Assembly (NCBI RefSeq): GCF_014636935.1
Contig: NZ_BMES01000001.1
Coordinates: forward strand, 1,989,782-2,053,781
Direction: 5' to 3'
DNA length: 64,000 nt
Origin: Alsobacter metallidurans
GTDB lineage: Bacteria > Pseudomonadota > Alphaproteobacteria > Rhizobiales > Beijerinckiaceae
Shown here: positions 1 through 9,617 of the stretch, in pieces
Position numbering within the stretch: the stretch's first letter is position 1
How the letters are laid out: every line of letters begins with the position of its first letter
The notes under the pieces: model-generated
Seen by the model: the letters and a program-made list of their open reading frames with translations, nothing else
Told to the model about the DNA's origin: nothing
Database searches by the model: none
Translations under genes and position numbers: made by a program

Positions 1-3000
1 TGGCTCGGTCGCGTGGACGTACACGGTTGCCGACAAGATCGTCGACGCCTTGGGCGCCGGACAAACGCTGAAACAGACCTATGTGGTTAGCGTCAACGAC
101 GGCAAGGGCGGCGTCGCCAAGCAGAACGTCGATGTCGTTCTGACCGGCTCCAACGACCTTCCTGTGATAACCGGCCTTGTGGGCTCGACGGTGTACGAGT
201 TGCCGCCCAGCGCGTCGGAGTCGATGATCCACCGGGGTGGTACGCTCAAGCTCGCCGATGTCGACCAGACCGACCATCTTGAAGTTTCGTTCACGCCCGC
301 ATCCGTCTCCTTCACGGACGCCGCCGGACGCTCGATCTCGGATCTGCCATCCCAGCAATTGACGGCTGACCAGGCCAGCGCCCTTTCGCTGGCGAAATCG
401 CTCGCCGCGAACCTGTCGATGTCGACAAGCACGGCGGGCAATCAGGGCTCGGTGAACTGGAGTTTCGACGCGGCGGCTTCAAAGCTTGCGTTCCTCGAGA
501 AGGGCGAGACCGTCAAGATCACCGTCAACGTCGTTGTCCAGGATCTCGACGCCGCGAATGGGCCCACGGGCGAAGCGGTCGTCAAACCGGTCACGATCAC
601 GCTGGTGGGGCAGGACGCCAGCTGGCAAGCAAAGGACCACACCGCCGAGCTGATGAACAAGACCATCCTGACGAGTCCGACGTCAAACGGCGATATCGGT
701 TGCCAACTGCCGGCCGCAGCCTTGCGCAGCTACCTCGACCTGGGCGGGAACGACGGCACGACTTTCCTGCGCCCGGTGACGGTGCGGATCGACAAGGATG
801 GCGCGACGCTCGACGGGATCGATTTTCGTGGGTCGCAGGTCGTGGTGGCGGCCAGCAACGTCTCGTTCGTCAATTGCCTGTTCGACTCGTCGGGTTCGCT
901 CGGGCGCCCAGGCGTCGATATTGGGGCCGGCATCCACGACATCTCTCTCGACCACTGCAGCTTCGATGGGCTGAAGAGGGCGACGGGGTACCCCGATTTT
1001 ATTTCAAGCGCGGCCGAGCGGACCACGATCACCAACAGCGTCTTCCTGAACGCGCCCAGTGACGGCATCTACATCGAGAGCGGGATAATCGCCAATAACT
1101 ACTTCAAAGGTGGCGGGTATTACCCAGGAACTCATGCCGACGCGATCTGGATTGGCAAGACAACCGGCCCAGTTTTGATTGAAAACAACGCGTTTGATTG
1201 GCGCGCCGAGCCGGGCGCTTTAACCAACAACGTCGTTCGTATTTCCGGTGAGCGGGGCGACGTCTCGGATGTCATGATCCGAAACAACGCCATGATCGGC
1301 GGAAACTATTCCATCACCGTCACGGATGGTGCGACCTGGACGCATACAGCCGATCAGGTCGGATCCGTGACAGGCGTGTCCATAATCGACAACATCATCG
1401 ACGTCGCTGGAACCGGGCCGATCGACTGGCAGAACCGGCCTGCCGACACGATCATTGCGGGCAACCTGAACCTGAACGGGTTCGTAGCCTTCGGGGCGCT
1501 TTCGAGCACGCCTTCCCTCAATTTCGGGTCGCTCAGTGCGGTCCTCGGCACAACCGGAGCTGACACGCTCCAGGGAAGCGATGTCGCGAACTATCTCGTC
1601 GGTGGCGAAGGGCAGGATGTCATCTACGCCGGCGCGCACGGAAGCGTCATCCAGGGAGGCGCAGGACGCGACTTCCTCTTCGGCTCGAGCGGCGCCGACA
1701 CGTTCGTATACAGAGCCGGCCGAGAGATGAACGACCTGATCCGCCAATTCGACGTGTCCATGGACAAGATCGACGTGGCGGACGTTGTCGAGTTCCGTGC
1801 GCTCGGGCTCACATCTCAATCATGGAATTGGCTTGGCGGGGCCGTTTTCACCGGCGACAAATATCAGGTTCGGTTCGTCCAGGGCGCGAGCCAGTCGAGC
1901 CTGCAGTTCGACGTCAACGGCGATACATTCGCCGATTACAAGATCGACTTTGTTGGGTCTATCCCGTTCAGCCGCGATAACCTCGTCCTCGAGCATACTG
2001 CCGACGCAGCTACTCAATTCAATGGTTTGTGGGCGGGGCAGGGAGTGGACCTTGTGTCCCGCAGCTTGACAACGTCAGCGTCGTTCAGCGACTCGCATTT
2101 GGTGATCGTCGGTCGCGATGTGGCGCTTCGGGATGCCGATGGTGCGCTGGCGCCGGTTACCGGGCTGAACAGCTTTGCCTTTGCTGACGGAAGCATCACG
2201 CGCGCGGATGCGGATCCGCTGGTCGACGATCTCTTTTACTTTCTTCGCAACCCGGTCCGCTGGGGCGCAAGCACCGCCCACGACGCGGAGGCGGATTTCT
2301 ATGGGACGGGCTGGACCCTCGGCCTGGATCCGAACGCCTATTTCTCCACGAAGGGCTATATGGCGACGTTCGGGGCCGCAGCCGGGCAGGGCGTCGACCC
2401 GCTCTCGTTTTACGCCTCCACGGGCTGGAAGCTTGGCCAGGATCCGAGCGCGTCGTTCGACACCAGCCTTTATCTGCTGCACAATCGTGACGCCGCGGCC
2501 TCCGGCCTCGACCCGCTGACCCATTTCCTGACCGTTGGGGCTGCGGCCGGACGGAAGGCTTATGCGGTGGTCGGGGATGTCGGCGCCACTGGGTTTGACG
2601 CCGAGTTCTACGTGCTGGCCCACCCGGAGGCGGCCGCCGATCCATACGCGCACTACCTCACGTCAGGCTGGAAATCGGGCTTCAATCCGAACGCCTATTT
2701 CGATGTGAATTTCTACCTTGCGCAGAATCCCGCCGTCGCGGCCGCAGGCGTCGATCCGCTCCAGCACTACATGACGGCAGGCTGGCGGCAGGGACTGAAC
2801 CCATCCGCTGATTTCGATGCGGCAAGCTATCTCGCGGCCAATCCGGATGTGGCCCAGGCTGGTCTCAATCCCCTGCTGCACTTCCTTCAAACAGGAGCGG
2901 ATGAGGGTCGCGACGCTTTCGCGAGCGGGGCAGGCTGGCAAGGCGGCGCGCCCATCGGGGTGGCTGACAGCTTCGCGGTTTCGGCCGTGCCGGGCACGGA

Positions 3001-5482
3001 CCTCATGGTGGCAGGCGTCAACGGCGTCCTCGCCAATGACGTCGATCCGAATGGCGACGCCCTGATCGTGAAGGCCGTTTCCCAGACCGGACTTCTGTCT
3101 GGCCAAGTCACCCAAGGCCTATACGGCAAACTCTTCATGGGCTTCGATGGTGGCTTCCGCTACACCGTGACGGATCCGGTCGGGCCGCAAGGCGCCCACC
3201 TGACCGAGCGCTTCACCTATGTGGTTGGCGACAACACGGGCGCCAACAACGCCGCCGTACTCGACATCGTGTTGAATCGCGCTCCGACCGCGGCCGTGAT
3301 CGCCAACAGTCTCCAGTCCGCCGCGAGCCTTTCGGTGGCGGCCGATAAGGGCGTTCTCGCCAAGGTGACGGATGCCGACGCAGACGCGCTCACGGTCGCC
3401 TCGGTGATGGTCAACGGCGTAACGGTTCTCGCCGGCCAGGCCATTCAGGGACAGTACGGGACTTTGACCGTGCAGTCCGACGGCGCCTATTCCTATACGG
3501 CGCTCCCGAGCTACGTGGGCAAGAGCGTGGTCGACGCATTTTCGCTCGTCGTTTCGGATAGCTTCGGCGCGACGTCGACCTCGCAGCTGCAACTCGACTT
3601 AAAGGGTACGCAAACGGCTCCCGTGATCATGGGCGGCGGCGGTGCGTTCACCGTGACCGAAAACGCGCCGGGCTCCTACATGCCGGGCGGCCAGTTCACG
3701 GTGTCGGACGCCGACCTGAACGACCAGCTGACCGTGAGCGTGGCGAAGCAGACATTCGCTGCGATCAACGGCAAGGGCGCCGACACGACGAGCCTGTTCT
3801 CCGACGCCCAGATCAACGCCATCAAGAACGCCTTCGTGATCAAAAACGGCCAGGTTGGCGGGCCGAGCGGCCTGGTCGATTGGTCGTTTGCCGGATCCGA
3901 CTCGATCCTCGATGTCCTGGGCTCCAACGAGACCGCGACGCTGACGTCGTCCGTGCAGGTCGATGACGGGCGAGGCGGCCTCGCCGCGCGCGACATCGTG
4001 CTGACGCTCAAAGGCGTGAACGACTCGCCCCTGTTCACAGCAACCGGCGGCGCTACGGCCACCTTTACCGAACTCGCGGACCGCACACGCGACGAGAGCT
4101 ATCAGGTCGTCCAAGGAGCGGTCGCCTTCAAGGACGCCGATGCCGGCGATCAGCATACGCTGACCGTGGCTCCGGCGAAGTCAGGCTATTTTGGAGCCCT
4201 TACCGCAAGCATCACGTTTGATACGGTTTCGGGCGGTCAAGGCCTGGTCATGTGGTCGTTCACCGCTCTCGAACGAACGTTGGACGCGCTCGCCTACGGC
4301 CAGACGCTCCAGCAGACCTACACCCTGACCCTGGCGGATGGGAAAGGTGGCGTGGCCAAGCAGGACGTGGTCGTGACGATCGTGGGTGGCAACGACTTGC
4401 CGACGATCGCCGGGGCGGCCTCCGCAACCTGGTTTGAAGGCGGCGCTGCGTCCTATTTGAAGTCCGGCGCGCTTACGTTCGCCGACGTCGACGCTACAGA
4501 TAAGCTCGTCGTGAGCGTGACGAAGCAAACCGTCGTGCTCAAGAATGCGGCGGGCATCGATGTGTCGGGTCTGATGTCCGCCGATCAGATCACCGCGTTG
4601 AAGCAGGCCTTTGCAATTCCGGTTGACGAGCTCGGCTCCAACAAGGGGACAGCGACCTGGACCTACGCGATCAACGATAAAGCCGTCGACTTCCTGGGGC
4701 AGAATGACTCGGTCACTGTAACATCCACTGTGCAGGTCGACGATCACAATGGCGGCGTCGCCACCCGTGACGTCGTCATCACCATGAAGGGGGTCAACGA
4801 CGCTCCCATGTTCACCCCTGCGCCGGTCAACGACGCGCGGCTTGACGGCAAGGTCGCCCAAGGAGCCAACGTCGACCTGGCCAGCGTCGGCGGCGCGCTC
4901 GTGCATCATGAGACTGGTTCGCTGTCCTTCACCGATGCCGACCTGACCGACGCGCACGGTGTCACGGTCAAGGCGGCCGCGGTTGGCTACCTTGGCGCAT
5001 TCAAAGCGGTGATCACGGATGGCCCGGGCGGCGGCATCGTGGACTGGAGCTTCGACATCGACGACGCAACGCTGGCGAAATTCACCGGAGATCGTGTGCA
5101 GACCTATTCCGTCACCGTCGGCGACGGAAAGGGCGGCAGCGCCAAGCAGGATATCAGCATCGCCCTGACGCACGAGTCAGCCGACCAGTTTACGTTCCCG
5201 ACAACGCCGACCACTCCCAAGATTGTCGACTCGTTCATTGGCGGGTGGGATTCGCTCAAGGTGAGCAGCGCAGCCGTGGGCCTCTCGTCCGGCGCCCTAA
5301 CGCCCGACCGCTTCCAGACCGGCTCGGCCGAAACGGCTGGCGACAAGATGTTCGTTTTAGACACGAAGACGAACAACCTCGTCTGGAGTTCGTTTGACGC
5401 GACGGGCCAGCACATTCTGACCACCTATGCGCATTTCGGCTATGTGTCCGATCTTCACGCCAGCGATATCATCATCGTGTAA
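1..5482 (+). CDS. Giant secreted beta-helix / RTX / VCBS-repeat protein (5'-partial)
   Basis: The reading frame is open from base 2, so the true start lies before the window; over 1,800 residues are visible. Domains in order: the end of one VCBS repeat and a full one (to about 650), a right-handed parallel beta-helix (about 660-1480), degenerate RTX nonapeptides such as GGAGRDFLFG (about 1540-1720), five to six repeats with GW..G.(D/N)P(N/S)A.F and NPDVA-type cores (about 2280-2920), cadherin/Ig-like segments (2960-3600) and four VCBS repeats each closing with a GVND/GGND-type motif (3600-5180). The C-terminus ends in the hydrophobic acidic stretch SDIIIV, as in type I secretion substrates. 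Probably an exported surface or matrix protein acting on a polysaccharide. No catalytic activity is proven, and no type I secretion transporter is in the window. It is paralogous to the next gene and to 20376-22649. Confidence 0.85.
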   Translation, partial: GSVAWTYTVADKIVDALGAGQTLKQTYVVSVNDGKGGVAKQNVDVVLTGSNDLPVITGLVGSTVYELPPSASESMIHRGGTLKLADVDQTDHLEVSFTPASVSFTDAAGRSISDLPSQQLTADQASALSLAKSLAANLSMSTSTAGNQGSVNWSFDAAASKLAFLEKGETVKITVNVVVQDLDAANGPTGEAVVKPVTITLVGQDASWQAKDHTAELMNKTILTSPTSNGDIGCQLPAAALRSYLDLGGNDGTTFLRPVTVRIDKDGATLDGIDFRGSQVVVAASNVSFVNCLFDSSGSLGRPGVDIGAGIHDISLDHCSFDGLKRATGYPDFISSAAERTTITNSVFLNAPSDGIYIESGIIANNYFKGGGYYPGTHADAIWIGKTTGPVLIENNAFDWRAEPGALTNNVVRISGERGDVSDVMIRNNAMIGGNYSITVTDGATWTHTADQVGSVTGVSIIDNIIDVAGTGPIDWQNRPADTIIAGNLNLNGFVAFGALSSTPSLNFGSLSAVLGTTGADTLQGSDVANYLVGGEGQDVIYAGAHGSVIQGGAGRDFLFGSSGADTFVYRAGREMNDLIRQFDVSMDKIDVADVVEFRALGLTSQSWNWLGGAVFTGDKYQVRFVQGASQSSLQFDVNGDTFADYKIDFVGSIPFSRDNLVLEHTADAATQFNGLWAGQGVDLVSRSLTTSASFSDSHLVIVGRDVALRDADGALAPVTGLNSFAFADGSITRADADPLVDDLFYFLRNPVRWGASTAHDAEADFYGTGWTLGLDPNAYFSTKGYMATFGAAAGQGVDPLSFYASTGWKLGQDPSASFDTSLYLLHNRDAAASGLDPLTHFLTVGAAAGRKAYAVVGDVGATGFDAEFYVLAHPEAAADPYAHYLTSGWKSGFNPNAYFDVNFYLAQNPAVAAAGVDPLQHYMTAGWRQGLNPSADFDAASYLAANPDVAQAGLNPLLHFLQTGADEGRDAFASGAGWQGGAPIGVADSFAVSAVPGTDLMVAGVNGVLANDVDPNGDALIVKAVSQTGLLSGQVTQGLYGKLFMGFDGGFRYTVTDPVGPQGAHLTERFTYVVGDNTGANNAAVLDIVLNRAPTAAVIANSLQSAASLSVAADKGVLAKVTDADADALTVASVMVNGVTVLAGQAIQGQYGTLTVQSDGAYSYTALPSYVGKSVVDAFSLVVSDSFGATSTSQLQLDLKGTQTAPVIMGGGGAFTVTENAPGSYMPGGQFTVSDADLNDQLTVSVAKQTFAAINGKGADTTSLFSDAQINAIKNAFVIKNGQVGGPSGLVDWSFAGSDSILDVLGSNETATLTSSVQVDDGRGGLAARDIVLTLKGVNDSPLFTATGGATATFTELADRTRDESYQVVQGAVAFKDADAGDQHTLTVAPAKSGYFGALTASITFDTVSGGQGLVMWSFTALERTLDALAYGQTLQQTYTLTLADGKGGVAKQDVVVTIVGGNDLPTIAGAASATWFEGGAASYLKSGALTFADVDATDKLVVSVTKQTVVLKNAAGIDVSGLMSADQITALKQAFAIPVDELGSNKGTATWTYAINDKAVDFLGQNDSVTVTSTVQVDDHNGGVATRDVVITMKGVNDAPMFTPAPVNDARLDGKVAQGANVDLASVGGALVHHETGSLSFTDADLTDAHGVTVKAAAVGYLGAFKAVITDGPGGGIVDWSFDIDDATLAKFTGDRVQTYSVTVGDGKGGSAKQDISIALTHESADQFTFPTTPTTPKIVDSFIGGWDSLKVSSAAVGLSSGALTPDRFQTGSAETAGDKMFVLDTKTNNLVWSSFDATGQHILTTYAHFGYVSDLHASDIIIV

Positions 5483-5669
5483 GGCTTTTGCTTCCCGCCT
5501 CGCAATTAATCGATGTTGTTAAGCGAACTTGTTTGGTTACCGCACAATGAATCGGCATACCTGTAAAATTGCTTGTAAGGACTAAACGCGTAATAAAAAA
5601 CGCTCTGCCACAACTGTCCCCAGAAGGCGTTTCATTGAACGCCACAGTTGAACATCGGGGGACTTCCGC

Positions 5670-8600
5670 GTGGCGATGGCGAGTGACCTGCAGCAAATTG
5701 CTGCCCAGAATGGAATGAGTGATCTCGCGGCATTGAACAACGACGTCGGCGCCACGAAATCGGTCGCCGATATGCGGAGTTTCTTGACGCTCAAGCCGTC
5801 CGACGGAATTTACTATGCGCCGTCTCTGAATACTCTGGTGATCACGAAGCCTGGGGTGACGTTTTCTGGCATTAATTTCAGCGGCGTTTCGATCAACGTT
5901 CAGGTCAACGACGTAACTTTCACAAACTGCAATTTTGACGCAAAAGCCGGCGTCTACGCCATCAACGCGCTGCCGGGCACGTCCAATCTCACGGTCGATC
6001 ACAGCACCTTCGACGGCCTGAAAATGGACAAGGCCTACAATCAGTTCATCAGCTCGCGTGGCTTCAACACGGTCATCACGAACAACGTGTTCAAGGATGC
6101 GCCGGCCGACGTGATCGGCATCCAGAGCGGCAAGGTCTCCGACAACTACATCGTAGGCGGCGGCTACATGACCGGCGCCCATTCGGACGGGATCTGGATC
6201 GGCAGCACAAATGGTCCGGTCGTCATCGAGCACAACATCATCGACTGGCGCGCTCCTTCGGACTCGCCCGCGTCGACGAACAACGCCATCCGCATCACCG
6301 GCGAGGGCGGGGCGGTGAAGGACGTCCTTGTTCAGGAGAACATCATCCTGGGCGGCTCCTTCTCGGTGTTGGTCACCGACGGCGCTACTTTGACCCACAC
6401 GGCCAGCCAGGTCGGAAAGGTGACCGACGTCCGCATCATCGACAACGTCGTCGACTATGGCGGTTTCGGCTCTCTGTATCAGATCAGCCGGCCTGCCGAC
6501 CTCGTCTACACCGGCAATCACAACGCGAGCGGCATGCCGGTTCACCCGGACGCCTCATCCGTCGGCGCGCTGCCCGAGCTATCGAGCCTGAATACCGTGA
6601 TTGCCGTCGGATCGACCGACCGCGTCGTCGGGACGGCGGGATCCGATTACCTTGTCGGCTCCGCTGGATCCAACCTGATCGAAGGCGGCGCCGGGAATGA
6701 CGTGATCTATGGCGGCGGTGGGCGCGATTACATCAGCGGCGGCGCTGGGCGCGACATCTTCGTGTTTAAATCCACGGCCGACGGTACGGACTGGCTATCG
6801 GACTTCACCCGTGGCGAAGACAAAATCTACCTCGCCCAGTTCGCCGGGGCGCCAAAAACACTGGCGGGGTGGTCCTGGACTGGAACGGAGCAGTTCACCG
6901 GCCAGGCATGGCAGTTGCGGTACAAGGTCGCCAACGGCACGACAACGGTGCAACTGGACGTCAATGGCGACATGAACGCCGATTTCGAGATCAACTTGAA
7001 CGGTATCGCGCCGGTCAAGATGTCCGACTTCATCCTCGTCGACAGCAAGGATCTGCCTACGCCTCCCGCGCCCCCAACGCCTCCCGCGCCGCCGGTGGTG
7101 AACACCGCCCCGACGCTCACAGGCGTGACGAGCGGGGCATTCGCCGCGACGAAATCGGTTGGCCTGTCCGGGTCGGGCGCGCTCGTGGTGACTGACGCCG
7201 ACAAGGACGCCGTGACTCTGAAGGTCGGCTTGCAAACGGTGACTTTAACGACGGCCAGCGGCGACGCGACGGGATACCTCACGGCGAGCCAGCTGGCCGC
7301 CTTCAAGGCAGGCTTCACGCTCTCTTCCGGCGCAATCGCCGGCGGCGCTGGTGGCCTGACATGGAACTACGGCGCTCTCGCCTCGACCGTCGGAGCGCTA
7401 GGCGCCAATGAGACGCTGACGCTCACCAGCACGGTCATGGCGACCGACGCCAAGGGCGCAACTGTCAGCCAGGACGTGGTGCTCACGCTCACGGGCGTGA
7501 ATGATGGGCCAACGCTGCTGCAGTCAAGCAAAGTCGCGGCCACGCTCGTGGAGTCGGATGCGCCGTCCAACAGTCTCGGATGGCAGTCGGTAGCCGGCGC
7601 GCTCAAGTTCGCTGATCTAGACGTCACAGACCGGCATTCAGTGACGGTGACAGGCCAGCGAGGCTACATCGGCACGCTCACCGCCAACGTCGCACAGGAC
7701 AGCACAGGCGGCCAGGACGGCGCAGTGCAATGGACGTTCACTGCGCTGGACCGCGTCATCAATGGCATGGGCGCTCACGAGAGCATCACTCAAGTCTATG
7801 CTGTTGCGATCAGCGACGGCAAGGGCGGCGTCGTTCAGCAGAACGTCACGGTCACTATCGCGGGGGCCAACGATGGCCCGACGATCACCGGATCGTCGCA
7901 AGCGACATGGTACGAGGGCTCCGCGTCGAGCTACAGCAAGTCGGGTGTTTTGACCTTCGCCGACGCTGACACCAATGATCGTCTGACGACGTCCGTCATC
8001 GACCAGTCGTTGGTCCTCAAGACCGCAGCCGGGCTCGACGTCACGTCAATGCTCTCGCCGGAGAAGATGGCGGCCATCAAAGCCGGTTTCAGCTTGCCGA
8101 CCGGTGATCTCAATACGAACAAGGGCTCGGCGACCTGGGTCTACACGGCCTCCGACAAGGACTTGGACTTCCTTGGTCAAAACGACACCATTACGCTGAC
8201 GACCAAGGTTCAGGTCGACGACCACCAAGGTGGCGTCGCGACGCGTGACGTGCTGGTGATCATGAAGGGCGTGAACGACGCCCCGGTGTTTGTTAGCCCG
8301 AAAGCCAGCGATGTCAGTGGGTCGGTGCACTTCGGATCCACCGATGACCTGGTGAGTGGGACGCTCCATCAGGAGGTCGGTTCTCTCGCCGTGTTCGACG
8401 CCGATCTGACCGATCATCAGGCAGTTTCCGTTCGCGCGACACAAGCCGGCTATGTCGGTGCTTTCAAAGCCGTCATCACTGAGGGCGCCGGTGGCGCCAG
8501 CTCGCTATCCTGGGCGTTCCAGGTTGATGATGCGCTGCTCGGAAAACTCACCGCCGACAAGGTCCAGACCTATACGGTGACACTGAACGACGGGCATGGC

Positions 8601-8702
8601 GGCATCGCGAAGCAGGATGTGACGATCACGCTAAGCCATGACCAAGATCCGATGGCGCACTTCACGTCGATGGCCCACGGCGCCGATTTGTTGCTGGTCT
8701 GA
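5670..8702 (+). CDS. Secreted beta-helix / RTX / VCBS-repeat protein, paralogue 2
   Basis: 1,010 residues. The GTG start at 5670 is preferred because a GGGGGAC Shine-Dalgarno lies 7 bases upstream and because the N-terminus then aligns residue for residue with the paralogue starting at 22649 (both run 16 residues to a shared NGM). Domains: parallel beta-helix (residues about 40-290), RTX motifs GGAGNDVIYG and GGAGRDIFVF (about 310-370), a tail containing VQLDVNGD, a proline linker (PTPPAPPTPPAPP), then four VCBS repeats. The protein ends in a hydrophobic stretch (ADLLLV) like a type I secretion signal. There is no Sec signal peptide. It lies in tandem with the preceding giant gene, and the last VCBS repeats of the two are clearly duplicated. 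Function is inferred as binding, lyase or epimerase action on an extracellular glycan. Confidence 0.88.
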   Translation: MAMASDLQQIAAQNGMSDLAALNNDVGATKSVADMRSFLTLKPSDGIYYAPSLNTLVITKPGVTFSGINFSGVSINVQVNDVTFTNCNFDAKAGVYAINALPGTSNLTVDHSTFDGLKMDKAYNQFISSRGFNTVITNNVFKDAPADVIGIQSGKVSDNYIVGGGYMTGAHSDGIWIGSTNGPVVIEHNIIDWRAPSDSPASTNNAIRITGEGGAVKDVLVQENIILGGSFSVLVTDGATLTHTASQVGKVTDVRIIDNVVDYGGFGSLYQISRPADLVYTGNHNASGMPVHPDASSVGALPELSSLNTVIAVGSTDRVVGTAGSDYLVGSAGSNLIEGGAGNDVIYGGGGRDYISGGAGRDIFVFKSTADGTDWLSDFTRGEDKIYLAQFAGAPKTLAGWSWTGTEQFTGQAWQLRYKVANGTTTVQLDVNGDMNADFEINLNGIAPVKMSDFILVDSKDLPTPPAPPTPPAPPVVNTAPTLTGVTSGAFAATKSVGLSGSGALVVTDADKDAVTLKVGLQTVTLTTASGDATGYLTASQLAAFKAGFTLSSGAIAGGAGGLTWNYGALASTVGALGANETLTLTSTVMATDAKGATVSQDVVLTLTGVNDGPTLLQSSKVAATLVESDAPSNSLGWQSVAGALKFADLDVTDRHSVTVTGQRGYIGTLTANVAQDSTGGQDGAVQWTFTALDRVINGMGAHESITQVYAVAISDGKGGVVQQNVTVTIAGANDGPTITGSSQATWYEGSASSYSKSGVLTFADADTNDRLTTSVIDQSLVLKTAAGLDVTSMLSPEKMAAIKAGFSLPTGDLNTNKGSATWVYTASDKDLDFLGQNDTITLTTKVQVDDHQGGVATRDVLVIMKGVNDAPVFVSPKASDVSGSVHFGSTDDLVSGTLHQEVGSLAVFDADLTDHQAVSVRATQAGYVGAFKAVITEGAGGASSLSWAFQVDDALLGKLTADKVQTYTVTLNDGHGGIAKQDVTITLSHDQDPMAHFTSMAHGADLLLV

Positions 8703-8722
8703 CCTGCCGAGGGTCCAACCAC

Positions 8723-8756
8723 CGATCGTCCGGCTTCACTCGAAGCCGGACGATCG
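8723..8756. terminator. Perfect hairpin between convergent genes
   Basis: A 15-bp perfect inverted repeat (arms 8723-8737 and 8742-8756, loop ACTC) lies just after the stop of the beta-helix gene and runs into the last codons and stop of the convergent glycosyltransferase gene. There is no T-run, so classical intrinsic termination is uncertain. Position and symmetry suit a bidirectional terminator or 3'-end stabiliser. Confidence 0.6.
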
Positions 8757-9512
8757 CGCGTATACGGTCGGGTCGGGCACACGCTCATAAAGGATCCGCT
8801 TACCGGTGATAAGCATGATTTTGTTGCGGATCCGCCATCGCCAGAGCGGCCAATCGCCCCCAGTCATGAAGCGGCACATCAGGTTCGGAACCGGCATCGC
8901 AGAGCGCCACTTGCGGCTGACGAAGCGCCACGCGGCTCCGAAGCTGGCGTCCAACGTGGGGACCGAAGCGGAGTTGTGCACCACCGGCATGTCGCCGACG
9001 TAAACGCCCCGGCCCGCGTGCGCTGCGGCAAGGGCGAGTTCCGTGGCGTACATGTGAAAGCCAGGAAGCGCGGGATCGAAATTCACTCCGCCCGCGACGC
9101 GCACCACGATAACGATCTCGTCCAGCATGGCGACCTTTTGGGGTGCGCCGAATGGCCTGCCCAGCAACCTTCTCGACGACGTGTCATAAAGATAGCCAGC
9201 CTGAGATCCGTCCTGTCGAGCGCCATAGCACCCGATCACGGCCCATGAAGGATCGGTGGCGTCCAGCATTTGCATGGCTTCGCGAAGCCTGCTCGCCCAT
9301 CCTGCCGGGAAATAGATGTCCTGATGCGCGAAAACCAGCACGGGTGAGGGTGGATCAGCGATCACCGCCGCGTAGGCCGCTGCGGCCGAACGGGCGCCCT
9401 TAATGACTCGAACGGGCAATGCGCCGGAGACGACGTCGGGGGAGCGCAGCAGGTTCTGCTCGAGAATCTCTCTGGAGTTTGAGCATGAAACGATCGTGAT
9501 GGGCTGGGTCAT
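8736..9512 (-). CDS. Glycosyltransferase-like protein (StrF / GT2-like domain)
   Basis: 258 residues from ATG 9512. An in-frame TTG three codons upstream is possible, but neither start has a strong Shine-Dalgarno. The segment FAHQDIYFP followed by GW resembles the StrF-type glycosyltransferase-like family (Glyco_tranf_2_5), in which an H-Q-D takes the place of the usual GT2 DxD. No signal peptide or membrane segment is seen, so the protein is probably cytoplasmic or membrane-associated. It is the last gene of the minus-strand polysaccharide export group (GT4, Wzc-like, OPX). Its likely role is sugar transfer during assembly of the exported glycan; the substrate is unknown. Confidence 0.7.
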   Translation of the reverse strand: MTQPITIVSCSNSREILEQNLLRSPDVVSGALPVRVIKGARSAAAAYAAVIADPPSPVLVFAHQDIYFPAGWASRLREAMQMLDATDPSWAVIGCYGARQDGSQAGYLYDTSSRRLLGRPFGAPQKVAMLDEIVIVVRVAGGVNFDPALPGFHMYATELALAAAHAGRGVYVGDMPVVHNSASVPTLDASFGAAWRFVSRKWRSAMPVPNLMCRFMTGGDWPLWRWRIRNKIMLITGKRILYERVPDPTVYARSSGFE

Positions 9513-9617
9513 GGCAGTCAATGCTTGCGAAACCGCATCCGTGCGGCCCTGAGGCCGTTTCCCACTAGACTGACGAAGTCGGCCGCGCGTCCAGTCGGGC
9601 GCACGGCCGCATTTCGG

